From: Bacillota bacterium
Lineage (GTDB): Bacteria > Bacillota > Peptococcia > Peptococcales > Peptococcaceae
Reading direction: 5' to 3'
Assembly: GCA_023443145.1 (NCBI GenBank)
Contig: JAEZVS010000046.1
Coordinates: 1 to 7,860, forward strand
Length of the DNA stretch: 7,860 bases
Under the pieces are notes generated by a model. That model made no database searches and was not told the origin of the DNA. It saw only the letters and a list, made by a program, of their open reading frames with translations. How positions within the stretch are numbered: position 1 is the first letter of the stretch; each line of letters starts with the position of its first letter. This document shows positions 1 through 6,652 of the stretch, in pieces. Both the position numbers and the translations under genes were made by a program.

Positions 1-1122
1 GCCAATACCGATATAGCGCACACAAAGCAGCATCGATACCAGCCACAACGGCGTATCCATTCCCACCCGCAGGAAAATGAGATTGCCTGCTGCTGCAATA
101 GCAAAACCCACAAAAGTGATGATGCCGGTATTTTGCTTATTATAGATTTTTTTCGTCACATAGTTGGCTCCGGCCATCATCAGCGCAGGCATGAACTGAA
201 CGGCACCCGAAAAGAAAGCCAGATATCCGCGTATACTTTGCACATAAACCGCTAAGATAGAAGCGGTAATGCCCATTGCCGTAGACAAGAGCAAGCTAAG
301 TATAATCGTCAGGGCAAAACTTTTTACCCGAAAAAGTTTAAAATCCAGCGCAGGATGCGGATTGTTTCGATTGTGAAGAATAAAAGCCGCCACCATCAGC
401 GACGCCCACACAATCATTCCCCAGAAACGCGCATCATCAATGCCCCATCTTTCTAGAAAAGTGAAGGCAAAAAGAAAGATGCCCGTAGCCACCGACACCA
501 TTGACACCCCTAAAATATGCAACTGAATAGATTTGTCTGCGTTTTCTTCGGGCAGCGCCTTGGATGCCTGAAAAAAGGCCAAAAGCACCACTGCGCTGGG
601 AATGATAAAAATGCCTCGCCAACTGATAAATGCCATCACCAACCCGGCAAATGAGGGACCGATGGCAAAACTGACACTTTGCAACACCAACATGGTGCCA
701 TAATAACCTGCGCGCTCCGATACCGGCATAAAGCGATAAATGAGAGCCATAGAGGTGCTGACAATGACTCCGGCAAAAAAGCCCGAAAGCAAGCGAAAGC
801 CAATGAGCACCATCAGATTCTGTGCCATAGCACATAAAAGGGATGACAAGCCAATGCCGGCCAGGCTCAGCAGAAATACCCGGCGATAGGTGAAGCGTTC
901 ACACAGAGCAGAGACCATGGGCATCACACTGGCTAAGGCCAAAATATAGATGAGCATCACCCACTGCACATGGTTTAAGTTGGCCGAAAAAATATCCATA
1001 AACACCGGGGTGGCAATGTTTACAGATCCTGCATTTAACATGGTGACAATATTGGCACACACAATGGCCGTAATGAGCGCCCTTTTTTTCTCCGGCACTG
1101 TAATGATAACCTCGTTAGACAC
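1..1122 (-). CDS. MFS drug-efflux transporter, DHA2 (EmrB/QacA-like), 3'-truncated by window edge
   Basis: This is a polytopic inner-membrane protein, probably a proton-driven exporter of toxic or amphipathic compounds. 374 codons are visible without a stop. DHA2 proteins usually run to about 450-500 residues, so the C-terminal helices lie outside the window. The family is shown by the first helix ending in an N-A-x-x-N-I-A-x-P pattern (about residues 30-39), by HVQWVMLIYILA (51-62), by a degenerate motif A with the Y-R-R-V-F tail (79-83), by the GFR of motif B (108-110), and by the drug:H+ antiporter motif C end GPSFAG (155-160) followed by SWRGIF (167-172). Motif A is weak: the usual Gly is Ser71 and the usual Asp is Glu75. 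The start is GTG at 1122, chosen because an AGGAGG box lies 6 nt upstream; the next in-frame Met is residue 28, inside the first helix. The gene is monocistronic at its 5' end, with its own promoter. The substrate cannot be inferred. Confidence 0.9.
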   Translation of the reverse strand, partial: MSNEVIITVPEKKRALITAIVCANIVTMLNAGSVNIATPVFMDIFSANLNHVQWVMLIYILALASVMPMVSALCERFTYRRVFLLSLAGIGLSSLLCAMAQNLMVLIGFRLLSGFFAGVIVSTSMALIYRFMPVSERAGYYGTMLVLQSVSFAIGPSFAGLVMAFISWRGIFIIPSAVVLLAFFQASKALPEENADKSIQLHILGVSMVSVATGIFLFAFTFLERWGIDDARFWGMIVWASLMVAAFILHNRNNPHPALDFKLFRVKSFALTIILSLLLSTAMGITASILAVYVQSIRGYLAFFSGAVQFMPALMMAGANYVTKKIYNKQNTGIITFVGFAIAAAGNLIFLRVGMDTPLWLVSMLLCVRYIGIG

Positions 1123-1126
1123 ACAA

Positions 1127-1137
1127 CCCCTCCTCCC
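1127..1137 (-). promoter_or_regulatory. Ribosome binding site fixing the GTG start of the MFS gene
   Basis: On the minus strand this reads GGGAGGAGGGG. Its AGGAGG core sits 6 nt before the GTG at 1122-1120. No ATG is available at this spacing, so the site decides in favour of the GTG start. Confidence 0.8.
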
Positions 1138-1155
1138 TTAAATACTCAAACCTTT

Positions 1156-1169
1156 GTATATCAGTATAC
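1156..1169. promoter_or_regulatory. Dyad operator candidate overlapping the MFS -10
   Basis: A perfect 5-bp inverted repeat, GTATA-TCAG-TATAC, covers the whole -10 hexamer and the predicted start site. A repressor bound here would occlude RNA polymerase. Drug exporters are often controlled by TetR, MarR or PadR family repressors acting in this position. The regulator is not in the window, and a short AT-rich dyad can arise by chance around a -10 box, so this is a hypothesis. Confidence 0.4.
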
Positions 1170-1191
1170 GCCGAAAAAACAGTACTGACAA
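1163..1191 (-). promoter_or_regulatory. Sigma-70/SigA-type promoter of the MFS gene
   Basis: On the minus strand a -35 TTGTCA (1191-1186) is followed after exactly 17 bp by a -10 TATACT (1168-1163), each 5/6 to consensus. Transcription would start near 1156, giving a leader of about 35 nt before the GTG start. This is among the best promoter matches in the window. Confidence 0.75.
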
Positions 1192-1318
1192 GCCACCGAG
1201 AACCGAATGCGATCAGCCTGCCAAATACAACTCTTGTGCGACAATTGACAAAAATGTCTTCCCTATTAGAAATGTTCTCTTAACACACAAACGTTTTTCG
1301 ACAAAGACACAATGACAC

Positions 1319-1358
1319 AAAAAGAGCCCGCGCTCAGTCCCTGAGATAAGCGGGGCTC
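1319..1358 (-). terminator. Rho-independent terminator downstream of mltG
   Basis: On the minus strand an outer stem GAGCCC(C)GC (1358-1350) pairs with GCGGGCTC (1331-1324), with one bulged C. Inside it a second stem, CTCAG/CTGAG (1345-1341 with 1337-1333), closes a 3-nt loop. Five T residues (1323-1319) follow. It lies about 30 nt after the mltG stop codon and separates mltG from the MFS gene. Confidence 0.75.
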
Positions 1359-1386
1359 ATTTGTATGGCTTAATAGGCAGACAGCA

Positions 1387-2547
1387 TCAACCGGTGACAG
1401 TGCCGGTTTCTTCGTATTCTTTTTGCCAGGCCAAATGTTGCTCAAAACTATCGGTAAAGAAAACCTTACCGGTTTTAATATTGGCAAAGAAATAGATAGC
1501 GTTGGTATGGGTTGGGTACACAGTGGCTTCGATGGCATCTTTGCTGGGGTTATTCATGGGCCCCGGCGCGAGACCGTCGTGCTTATAAAGGTTGTAAGGC
1601 GACTTCACTTCCAAATCTTTCAGCGTCACCACTTCCTTATGTTGACCCAGAGCATAAAGCACGCTGATATCCGATTGAATGGGCATGTTTTTAGCCAATC
1701 GATTGTAAAATACCGACGCAATTTTTTTACGATCGTCGGTGGTTTTCCCTTCTTTTTCCACCAGTGAAGCCATGGTCATCACTTCATTGACGCTGCGGCC
1801 GCTGGATTTTATTTCTGCAAAATAGGGCGACACCACTTCGTTGGTTTTTTGTACCATTTGACTGATCAGAACCGACAAATCGCTTTGTAAGCTGTATTCA
1901 TAGGTGGCAGGAAAGAGATAGCCTTCCAAAGTGTATTTCACCTGATCATTTGATGCCACAGCGGAGAGCAGCTCAGGGTATTTCTTTTCCAATTGCGCAA
2001 TAAGTTCCGGATTGCTCACCGCTTTTATAAATTCTTTGGCAGGCTTTCCTGTTTGTTTTTCCACTTCTTTGGCAATTTGATCGATCGTTTCCCCCTCGCG
2101 CACCAAAATCTTCACTGTGCCCACACCGCCGCCGGCATTGTTGTTAAGCTCTTCGGCCACCATACGGAAGCTGGCGTTTTCAGGAAAACGATGATTCCCT
2201 GCTTTAAAATCCGCACCGTAACCCCGGAAGCGGCAAAACCATTTAAATGCCGTGGCATTGGAAATAACCCCTTTGGCTTCCAGTTTTTCAGCAATTTGTG
2301 CCACACTGGCTCCTTCTTTAATGCTTACTTCCACGGCAGGTGCATTCTGAGCTTCCATACTGCGCGTATTTTCGTTTATCTGCATCATGCGAAGGCCCAA
2401 AGCCACCATCGCCACTAAAATAAGTAATAGAAAGATGCTGCAGCCAACGCGCAAATGAAATGCCCGTTTTTGTTTTTTTAACCGCCGCTCTTCTTCTCTG
2501 CGGCGAATACGCTCTTCACGTGCCGATGTACTCTTTTGTTCGTCCAT
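1387..2547 (-). CDS. mltG: Endolytic murein transglycosylase MltG (YceG-like)
   Basis: MltG cleaves nascent glycan strands between MurNAc and GlcNAc at the outer face of the cytoplasmic membrane, leaving a 1,6-anhydroMurNAc end, and is thought to set glycan chain length by terminating synthesis. The 386 residues, a normal length, show a highly charged cytoplasmic tail (1-30), one membrane anchor (about 33-55), LysM-like segments (about 72-138 and 145-180), the family signature LEGYLFPATYEY (207-218), and the catalytic domain. The active-site motif is SLVEKEG (261-267), with Glu264 as the likely catalytic acid by alignment to the E. coli enzyme. It is followed by FYNRLAKNMPIQSD (280-293) and the SPYNLYKHDGLAPGP block (316-330). 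The ATG at 2547 has GGAGG 6 nt upstream. It has its own promoter and a terminator behind it. Readthrough from the upstream acyltransferase gene is possible, because no terminator is seen between them. Confidence 0.96.
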   Translation of the reverse strand: MDEQKSTSAREERIRRREEERRLKKQKRAFHLRVGCSIFLLLILVAMVALGLRMMQINENTRSMEAQNAPAVEVSIKEGASVAQIAEKLEAKGVISNATAFKWFCRFRGYGADFKAGNHRFPENASFRMVAEELNNNAGGGVGTVKILVREGETIDQIAKEVEKQTGKPAKEFIKAVSNPELIAQLEKKYPELLSAVASNDQVKYTLEGYLFPATYEYSLQSDLSVLISQMVQKTNEVVSPYFAEIKSSGRSVNEVMTMASLVEKEGKTTDDRKKIASVFYNRLAKNMPIQSDISVLYALGQHKEVVTLKDLEVKSPYNLYKHDGLAPGPMNNPSKDAIEATVYPTHTNAIYFFANIKTGKVFFTDSFEQHLAWQKEYEETGTVTG

Positions 2548-2654
2548 ATATGCCTCCTCAAAATTTTTCTCTACGGGCCAAGCGGGGGCAATAGGCCCAT
2601 TTTCTTATGAATCAAACACAGCCTAAATATCTGTTTGCCGTGTCACTTCATTTA

Positions 2655-2663
2655 ATTATAGCA
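2655..2663 (-). promoter_or_regulatory. Extended -10 promoter of mltG
   Basis: On the minus strand this reads TGCTATAAT, a perfect TGnTATAAT extended -10, which compensates for a poor -35 (a TTGGCG lies upstream, but at about 20 bp spacing). The start site would be near 2648, leaving an untranslated leader of about 100 nt. That leader contains short competing hairpins: 2575-2579 with 2594-2598, or 2586-2589 with 2595-2598. Confidence 0.6.
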
Positions 2664-2716
2664 CAGTCTCTGCAAAAGCACGCCAACAAAGTGCATTATT
2701 TTTTTTTTGTAACCAT

Positions 2717-4735
2717 TTAACGTTTTTTAGTGTTTTTGCCGGCTTCCTTCTGTGCTGCTTTAACTTTTTCATCAGAACTGGCCTTTTGCCGAGCCTGATG
2801 CACCTGATAGATGCTCTCCGCCATCAAATTGGCAAAGCCTTTGGCCCCCTCCAAATTGGCGTGGGTGTTGTCTTCATAAAGCCATTCGGGATGTTGATCC
2901 ACCAACGATTTCCAATCAATAAGATGCATCTGTTTGGGATGGGCTTTCACAAAGTCAGCCAACTGCGTATTGACGCTGTCTTGCCAATTGCGATTGACGT
3001 GGGTGTTGACAAAAAATATACTGCGATCGCCTAAAAGAGAGACCAGATCATTTAGCTGCTCGTCGGTAAAGGGCCCGTTGGAGCCCAAAACCACAACCAC
3101 CGGGTCGTGCATCTTTCCTGCTTCTTCCAACGCACGTATCACATCGCCGCTCTGCGACAGCTGCCGACCCACCTTTCCGTCAATCACTGCTTGAGGAAAA
3201 ACGTCCATCAAAGAACCGGCCGCAGATAACAAAATCGAGTCGCCTACAAAAGTCGGAGCGATGTCACGCGCATACATTTGTGCCGGACGTGACAATCCGG
3301 GTATTTCCGGCACTTCGGCATATTTGGCTTCCAGCGCTTTCTCTTTTTGTTCCGCCAGTTTCCGCTCATTTTCCGCAATTTGCGCCTGCATCTCAGCCAC
3401 ACTTTGATTCTCGCCGGAAGGCGCCCGCAACAACCCCACCAGAGCAGAAAGCGAAATAAGGGCAACCACCGCTAAAACCGCCAGACGCCATTTGGGTGTG
3501 CGCAGCAGTTGCATGCGTATATCGTCTGCACGTTGATTTGATGAAGAAACTGTTTCCTTATCGTCAGTAGAACGTGTATCTTTGGCTTGGCGAACCCGTT
3601 CTTTGCTTTTTTCTGTCCGTTCTTTGCTTTTTTCTGTCCGGCGATCATCAATTTTGGCTGCCGTCCCGTTTATACGAACACCGCTGATTTTTTTCATGAG
3701 CCATTGTTCCGCTAAAAGATGGGTCACCACCGCCAAGACAATTAAAAGAACCATCTGTACCCACAGGTGAGCCGCCAGCACGGTGCTGCGTCCACCGATA
3801 ATATAGACGGGATAATACCACAAATATACCGCATACACCAGCTTGGCGGGCTGAGAGAACAACGGTGCGCCTAAGAAGCGTGTCAACACTCCCGAACGGC
3901 TCTGCGCCAGCATCACCAAAAGCACCGCTGTAGAGAGACTGGCTAAAAACATCCCGCCCCGATAAGTGAAGGCGCTTTGATCCATCAAATGGCATGCCAA
4001 TACCAGAATCAAAACAAACATGAGGGCGCTGATGCCATCGCGCACCGGCGCAGAAAGCCGTGCACCTAAAGGACGCCAAGATGCTGCCGCCATGCCCAGC
4101 AGAAAAGCAAAGGCACGCGTATCCGTTCCATAATATACCCGTGAAGGATCGCCGCCGGGATGAAAAAGCACCGCCATCATCACCGCCGACAACAACGCCA
4201 ATGCCACAAACACAAGCGGCATCAGACGCTTAAAGGACGGCCATTGCAAGAGCAACGCCATCACCAAGGGAAAAAGAAGATAAAGTTGCATCTGCAAAGC
4301 CACATACCACAGATGGGTGAAGGCCGAAGGATGCACGAAATCCTCAAAGTAAGACGCCCCCTGAGCAATCTGCCACCAGTTATTGGTAAAAGTAAGCCCG
4401 GAAAGCACGGTATTCCGCACATTGTATAGAAAATCAGAGGCAAAAATATTGATAAAGCCGATGGATAGAATGAGCATAAACGCCAAAGGCAAACCCAGGC
4501 GCAACACGCGACGCACCACAAAAGGCCCGTAGTTTAATCCGCGCCCCGCACGATAACGCTGAAGCATGCTCTCAGCCATTAAAAATCCGGACAGCGTAAA
4601 AAAGAGGTCCACCCCAATAAAACCGCCCGGCACATATTGCGGCACATAATGATAACCAATGACGCCGATGATGGCCAGAAGCCTTATGGCATCCAAGGCC
4701 GGATATCGCACGCGTTCCATCTCTAAGCGAGCCAT
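2717..4735 (-). CDS. OatA-like O-acyltransferase: AT3 membrane domain fused to SGNH domain
   Basis: Proteins of this architecture move acetyl groups across the membrane (AT3 domain) and place them on an extracytoplasmic glycan (SGNH domain). The best-known example is OatA, which acetylates the MurNAc C6 hydroxyl and gives lysozyme resistance. Seen here: LDAIRLL (14-20), catalytic-type His29 in YHY, GGFIGVDLFFTLSGFL (37-52), an RxxR motif (Arg76/Arg79), about ten membrane segments to residue 345, a charged linker (350-412) with a repeated RTEKSKE, an eleventh segment (about 417-437), a probable coiled coil (442-475), then an SGNH domain. The SGNH residues are Ser500 in GDS, Gly551/Asn553 in GSNG, and Asp622/His625 in DNTH. 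A lysine-rich tail ends the 672 residues. Usual OatA proteins are about 600-650 residues. The ATG at 4735 has AAGGAGG 7 nt upstream, which favours it over Met6. The acceptor could be peptidoglycan or another surface polymer; the nearby mltG and GH26 genes do not settle this. Confidence 0.9.
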   Translation of the reverse strand: MARLEMERVRYPALDAIRLLAIIGVIGYHYVPQYVPGGFIGVDLFFTLSGFLMAESMLQRYRAGRGLNYGPFVVRRVLRLGLPLAFMLILSIGFINIFASDFLYNVRNTVLSGLTFTNNWWQIAQGASYFEDFVHPSAFTHLWYVALQMQLYLLFPLVMALLLQWPSFKRLMPLVFVALALLSAVMMAVLFHPGGDPSRVYYGTDTRAFAFLLGMAAASWRPLGARLSAPVRDGISALMFVLILVLACHLMDQSAFTYRGGMFLASLSTAVLLVMLAQSRSGVLTRFLGAPLFSQPAKLVYAVYLWYYPVYIIGGRSTVLAAHLWVQMVLLIVLAVVTHLLAEQWLMKKISGVRINGTAAKIDDRRTEKSKERTEKSKERVRQAKDTRSTDDKETVSSSNQRADDIRMQLLRTPKWRLAVLAVVALISLSALVGLLRAPSGENQSVAEMQAQIAENERKLAEQKEKALEAKYAEVPEIPGLSRPAQMYARDIAPTFVGDSILLSAAGSLMDVFPQAVIDGKVGRQLSQSGDVIRALEEAGKMHDPVVVVLGSNGPFTDEQLNDLVSLLGDRSIFFVNTHVNRNWQDSVNTQLADFVKAHPKQMHLIDWKSLVDQHPEWLYEDNTHANLEGAKGFANLMAESIYQVHQARQKASSDEKVKAAQKEAGKNTKKR
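3596..3640. repeat. Perfect 21-bp tandem repeat in the acyltransferase linker
   Basis: Two identical 21-bp units, 3596-3616 and 3617-3637, are followed by the first 3 bases of a third. They encode RTEKSKE twice (residues 367-380), in the hydrophilic linker between the tenth and eleventh membrane segments. The unit is a multiple of three, so gain or loss of a copy keeps the frame. The two copies are identical at the nucleotide level, which suggests a recent duplication. Confidence 0.9.
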
Positions 4736-4768
4736 ATGCCCGCCTCCTTCCGTAAATCTGTTGTTGCT

Positions 4769-4797
4769 ATTGTAACACTCTATATCGGTCGCGCCAA
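4769..4797 (-). promoter_or_regulatory. Promoter of the OatA-like acyltransferase gene
   Basis: On the minus strand a -35 TTGGCG (4797-4792, 4/6) is followed after 17 bp by a -10 TACAAT (4774-4769, 5/6) preceded by TGT, which makes it an extended -10. The start site would be near 4762, giving a short leader of about 27 nt to the ATG at 4735. Confidence 0.65.
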
Positions 4798-4830
4798 CAG
4801 CATTTTATAAAAACTCTTTACATTCATAAG

Positions 4831-4859
4831 TGGCAATATTCAAGCCTATCGGTTATACT
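4831..4859 (+). promoter_or_regulatory. Probable promoter of the GH26-like gene
   Basis: A good -10 TATACT (4854-4859) is present, but the hexamer 17 bp upstream (TGGCAA, 4831-4836) matches the -35 consensus at only 3 of 6 positions. A weak -35 suggests low basal activity or dependence on an activator. The start site would be near 4866, upstream of the dyad at 4880-4893. Confidence 0.4.
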
Positions 4860-4879
4860 AAGAGTGATCATTTTTATAG

Positions 4880-4893
4880 CAAACGTTCGTTTG
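4880..4893. promoter_or_regulatory. Dyad operator candidate in the GH26 gene leader
   Basis: A perfect inverted repeat, CAAACG-TT-CGTTTG, lies between the predicted start site and the ribosome binding site (AAGGAG, 8 nt before the ATG). With only 2 nt between the arms it is unlikely to act as an RNA hairpin, so a dimeric DNA-binding protein is the more natural reading. TetR and LacI type repressors commonly bind such roadblock positions, but the regulator is unknown. Confidence 0.45.
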
Positions 4894-4909
4894 TCAAGGA
4901 GCACCCTCT

Positions 4910-6568
4910 ATGTTACAAAAAATTTGCGCCTTAACGCTCATAGGAAGCCTGGCGTTTTCCACGCCGCCCTTTTTATGGGAAGACAGCAACAACGCTTCTC
5001 CGGAACAACCGCCTGCCCTATCAGCGCCCATCCATTCTTCAGATCCGGTGAATGAAAAGCCCACCCATCGTCAAACCACCACCGCCCGCGGCGTGCAGCT
5101 GGACAATTTTGTGGCCGGCTACAGCATTCTTTATCCCCATAATACCCGTCTTTCTTTTGACGACCGTATGTTGTGCGCCCGGATCACTTTTGATGACGGG
5201 AGCGTTTTCAAGATTATGAAAACAACCCGTCTGCCTTCATACACCAGCAGCACCTATTATGTATCCCTTTCCAGCGGCCAAGAAAAAAATGCGCCCAGCT
5301 GCTTTCAAAACACCCATGACCATAAGATTCTTTCACAGAAAAACACACATTTTTATATGTATCCCGCCACCATCACCGAATGGGACCGTCGTCCTCTCAC
5401 CAAAGTGAAAGACGACCGCCCTCATTATTGGGCAGCAGATATGGCTTTGGGACATGGTTCCGCCGTCACTTTCCAGTATAACAGTGCCCATCCGCTGACC
5501 GACGCCCGACGCACCGCCTTGATCGAAATGGTGGCAAGTTACCGCAACAGTCAACCCACTGTCCAAGTGCCCAAGAACACCGAGCGCAACTTGGCACGCT
5601 TGCCGGCACGCTGGAACAGCGAAACCCGAGCTTACTATACTGCCCACTTTTCTCCCAAGTCGCCTCTTTCCTGGGGCATCTTTTCTCCGGAGTATTCTAA
5701 CTTTAAATATGATCAATTACACCGGCTGGAAAGCGACTTGCACACCCGCTTTACATCTGTGGTGCACTATATGGATTTTAAACGCTCCATACCGAGGGTC
5801 CATGTGCTTCCGGTGCTAAAACAGGCCCATGCTGAAGGACGCGCAGTAGAACTCACCGTGCAAACCAATAACCCGGCCACCGGCCCCAATCACGTATACG
5901 ACACCCTCTGCGGCAAAAATGATGCCTATCTGCACGATTTGGCCGCAGTCATCAAAGAAAGCGGGGCCACCGTTCTCTTACGCGTCGGCAATGAAATGAA
6001 CGGCGACTGGTGCGCTTACAGCCCGGTGCATTTGTCTCGAGATGCCGATGTTTATGTGGCCTTCTACCGCTATGTAATCGACCGCCTGGTGGCCGACGGC
6101 TGCGGACCGCAATTGATTTATGTATGGAATCCCAATAACGAAAGTTTTCCGGCCTACACCTGGAACAACCCCCATCTTTGCTGGCCGGGAAACGATTATG
6201 TGGACGTCGTGGGGCTCACCGGCTACAACACCGGCAACTATTTCGGCTGGGAACCTTGGCAAAGCTTTGATCAGCTTTACAAAAACACCTACGATGACTT
6301 CGCCGCCATCACCAATAAACCCATGATGATCACCGAATTTGCCTGTGCTTCCAAAGGGGGCAATAAGGTGCAGTGGACGGAAGATATGCTCAGAAAAATC
6401 GATCGGGATTATCCGCACATTAAAATGGCCATCTGGTGGCACCATGCCGATTACGACCCCAAAAATCCCCAAACCGTCTCACGCGACTACTGGATCAACA
6501 AACCCGACGCCATGGTTCCCCTCTTTAGACATTACTTTGATAACCATGGCACCGCAAAGAATGGCTAA
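4910..6568 (+). CDS. Secreted GH26-like glycoside hydrolase (beta-mannanase superfamily)
   Basis: This is predicted to be an exported retaining glycosidase with a clan GH-A (beta/alpha)8 barrel; characterised GH26 members cut beta-mannans or mixed-linkage beta-glucans. Of the 552 residues, 1-17 form a signal peptide (K4, hydrophobic 5-16, possible cut after AFS). Residues 24-60 are a Pro/Ser/Thr-rich spacer, and about 60-230 are a region I do not recognise. The catalytic domain runs from about 235 to the end. It carries WGIFSPEYSN (255-264), LLRVGNEMNGDWCAYS (356-371) with acid/base Glu362, YVWNPN (404-409), YVDVVGLTGYNTGNY (430-444), MITEFACASKGG (473-484) with nucleophile Glu476, and AIWWHHAD (507-514). 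The acid/base Glu is preceded by Asn361, where classical GH26 mannanases have His, so the substrate may differ. There is no sortase motif or other obvious anchor. The gene is divergent from the acyltransferase, so a role in processing or releasing a surface polysaccharide is plausible but unproven. Confidence 0.88.
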   Translation: MLQKICALTLIGSLAFSTPPFLWEDSNNASPEQPPALSAPIHSSDPVNEKPTHRQTTTARGVQLDNFVAGYSILYPHNTRLSFDDRMLCARITFDDGSVFKIMKTTRLPSYTSSTYYVSLSSGQEKNAPSCFQNTHDHKILSQKNTHFYMYPATITEWDRRPLTKVKDDRPHYWAADMALGHGSAVTFQYNSAHPLTDARRTALIEMVASYRNSQPTVQVPKNTERNLARLPARWNSETRAYYTAHFSPKSPLSWGIFSPEYSNFKYDQLHRLESDLHTRFTSVVHYMDFKRSIPRVHVLPVLKQAHAEGRAVELTVQTNNPATGPNHVYDTLCGKNDAYLHDLAAVIKESGATVLLRVGNEMNGDWCAYSPVHLSRDADVYVAFYRYVIDRLVADGCGPQLIYVWNPNNESFPAYTWNNPHLCWPGNDYVDVVGLTGYNTGNYFGWEPWQSFDQLYKNTYDDFAAITNKPMMITEFACASKGGNKVQWTEDMLRKIDRDYPHIKMAIWWHHADYDPKNPQTVSRDYWINKPDAMVPLFRHYFDNHGTAKNG

Positions 6569-6597
6569 AAGAACAAAACATTTTGCTCAGCACATAC

Positions 6598-6631
6598 AAA
6601 AAGCCTCGAACCAAATGGTTCGAGGCTTTTT
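6598..6631. terminator. Bidirectional Rho-independent terminator between convergent genes
   Basis: A near-perfect hairpin (arms 6598-6612 and 6617-6631, core GCCTCGAACC/GGTTCGAGGC, 4-nt loop AAAT) is flanked by an A run on the left and a T run on the right. It therefore reads as stem plus U-tract on both strands. It sits 30 nt after the GH26 stop and 22 nt from the stop codon of the convergent anti-sigma gene, so it probably ends both transcripts. Confidence 0.92.
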
Positions 6632-6652
6632 TACGTCGCTATTTACAAGCAG

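Noticed and set aside
437..835. Minus-strand open frame of 132 codons within the MFS gene
   Set aside because: It is on the same strand but in another frame. The frame open from 1122 to the left edge carries the transporter motifs, so this one is a shadow; no frameshift is needed to explain the gene.
1225..1260. Plus-strand TTGACA near 1244 as a possible divergent promoter
   Set aside because: No acceptable -10 lies 16-18 bp downstream, and no plus-strand gene follows.
1286..1300. CAAACGTTTTTCG resembling the left half of the dyad at 4880-4893
   Set aside because: Only one half-site is shared, the second arm is degenerate, and it is over 90 bp upstream of the MFS -35, so a chance match is likely.
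1993..2418. Plus-strand open frame of 141 codons opposite mltG
   Set aside because: It lies antisense to conserved MltG sequence; the Phe/His-rich translation and missing ribosome binding site argue against a gene.
2664..2711. GCAC...GTGC followed by a long T run on the plus strand, looking like a terminator
   Set aside because: The stem is only 4 bp, and no plus-strand gene ends here. On the minus strand, where transcription runs, the run is A-rich and cannot act as an intrinsic terminator for the acyltransferase gene.
5978..6472. Long open frame on the minus strand inside the GH26-like gene (164 codons), with a similar one at 5333-5716
   Set aside because: Both lie antisense to a well-supported coding region with intact catalytic motifs, have no convincing ribosome binding site, and their translations resemble no family.
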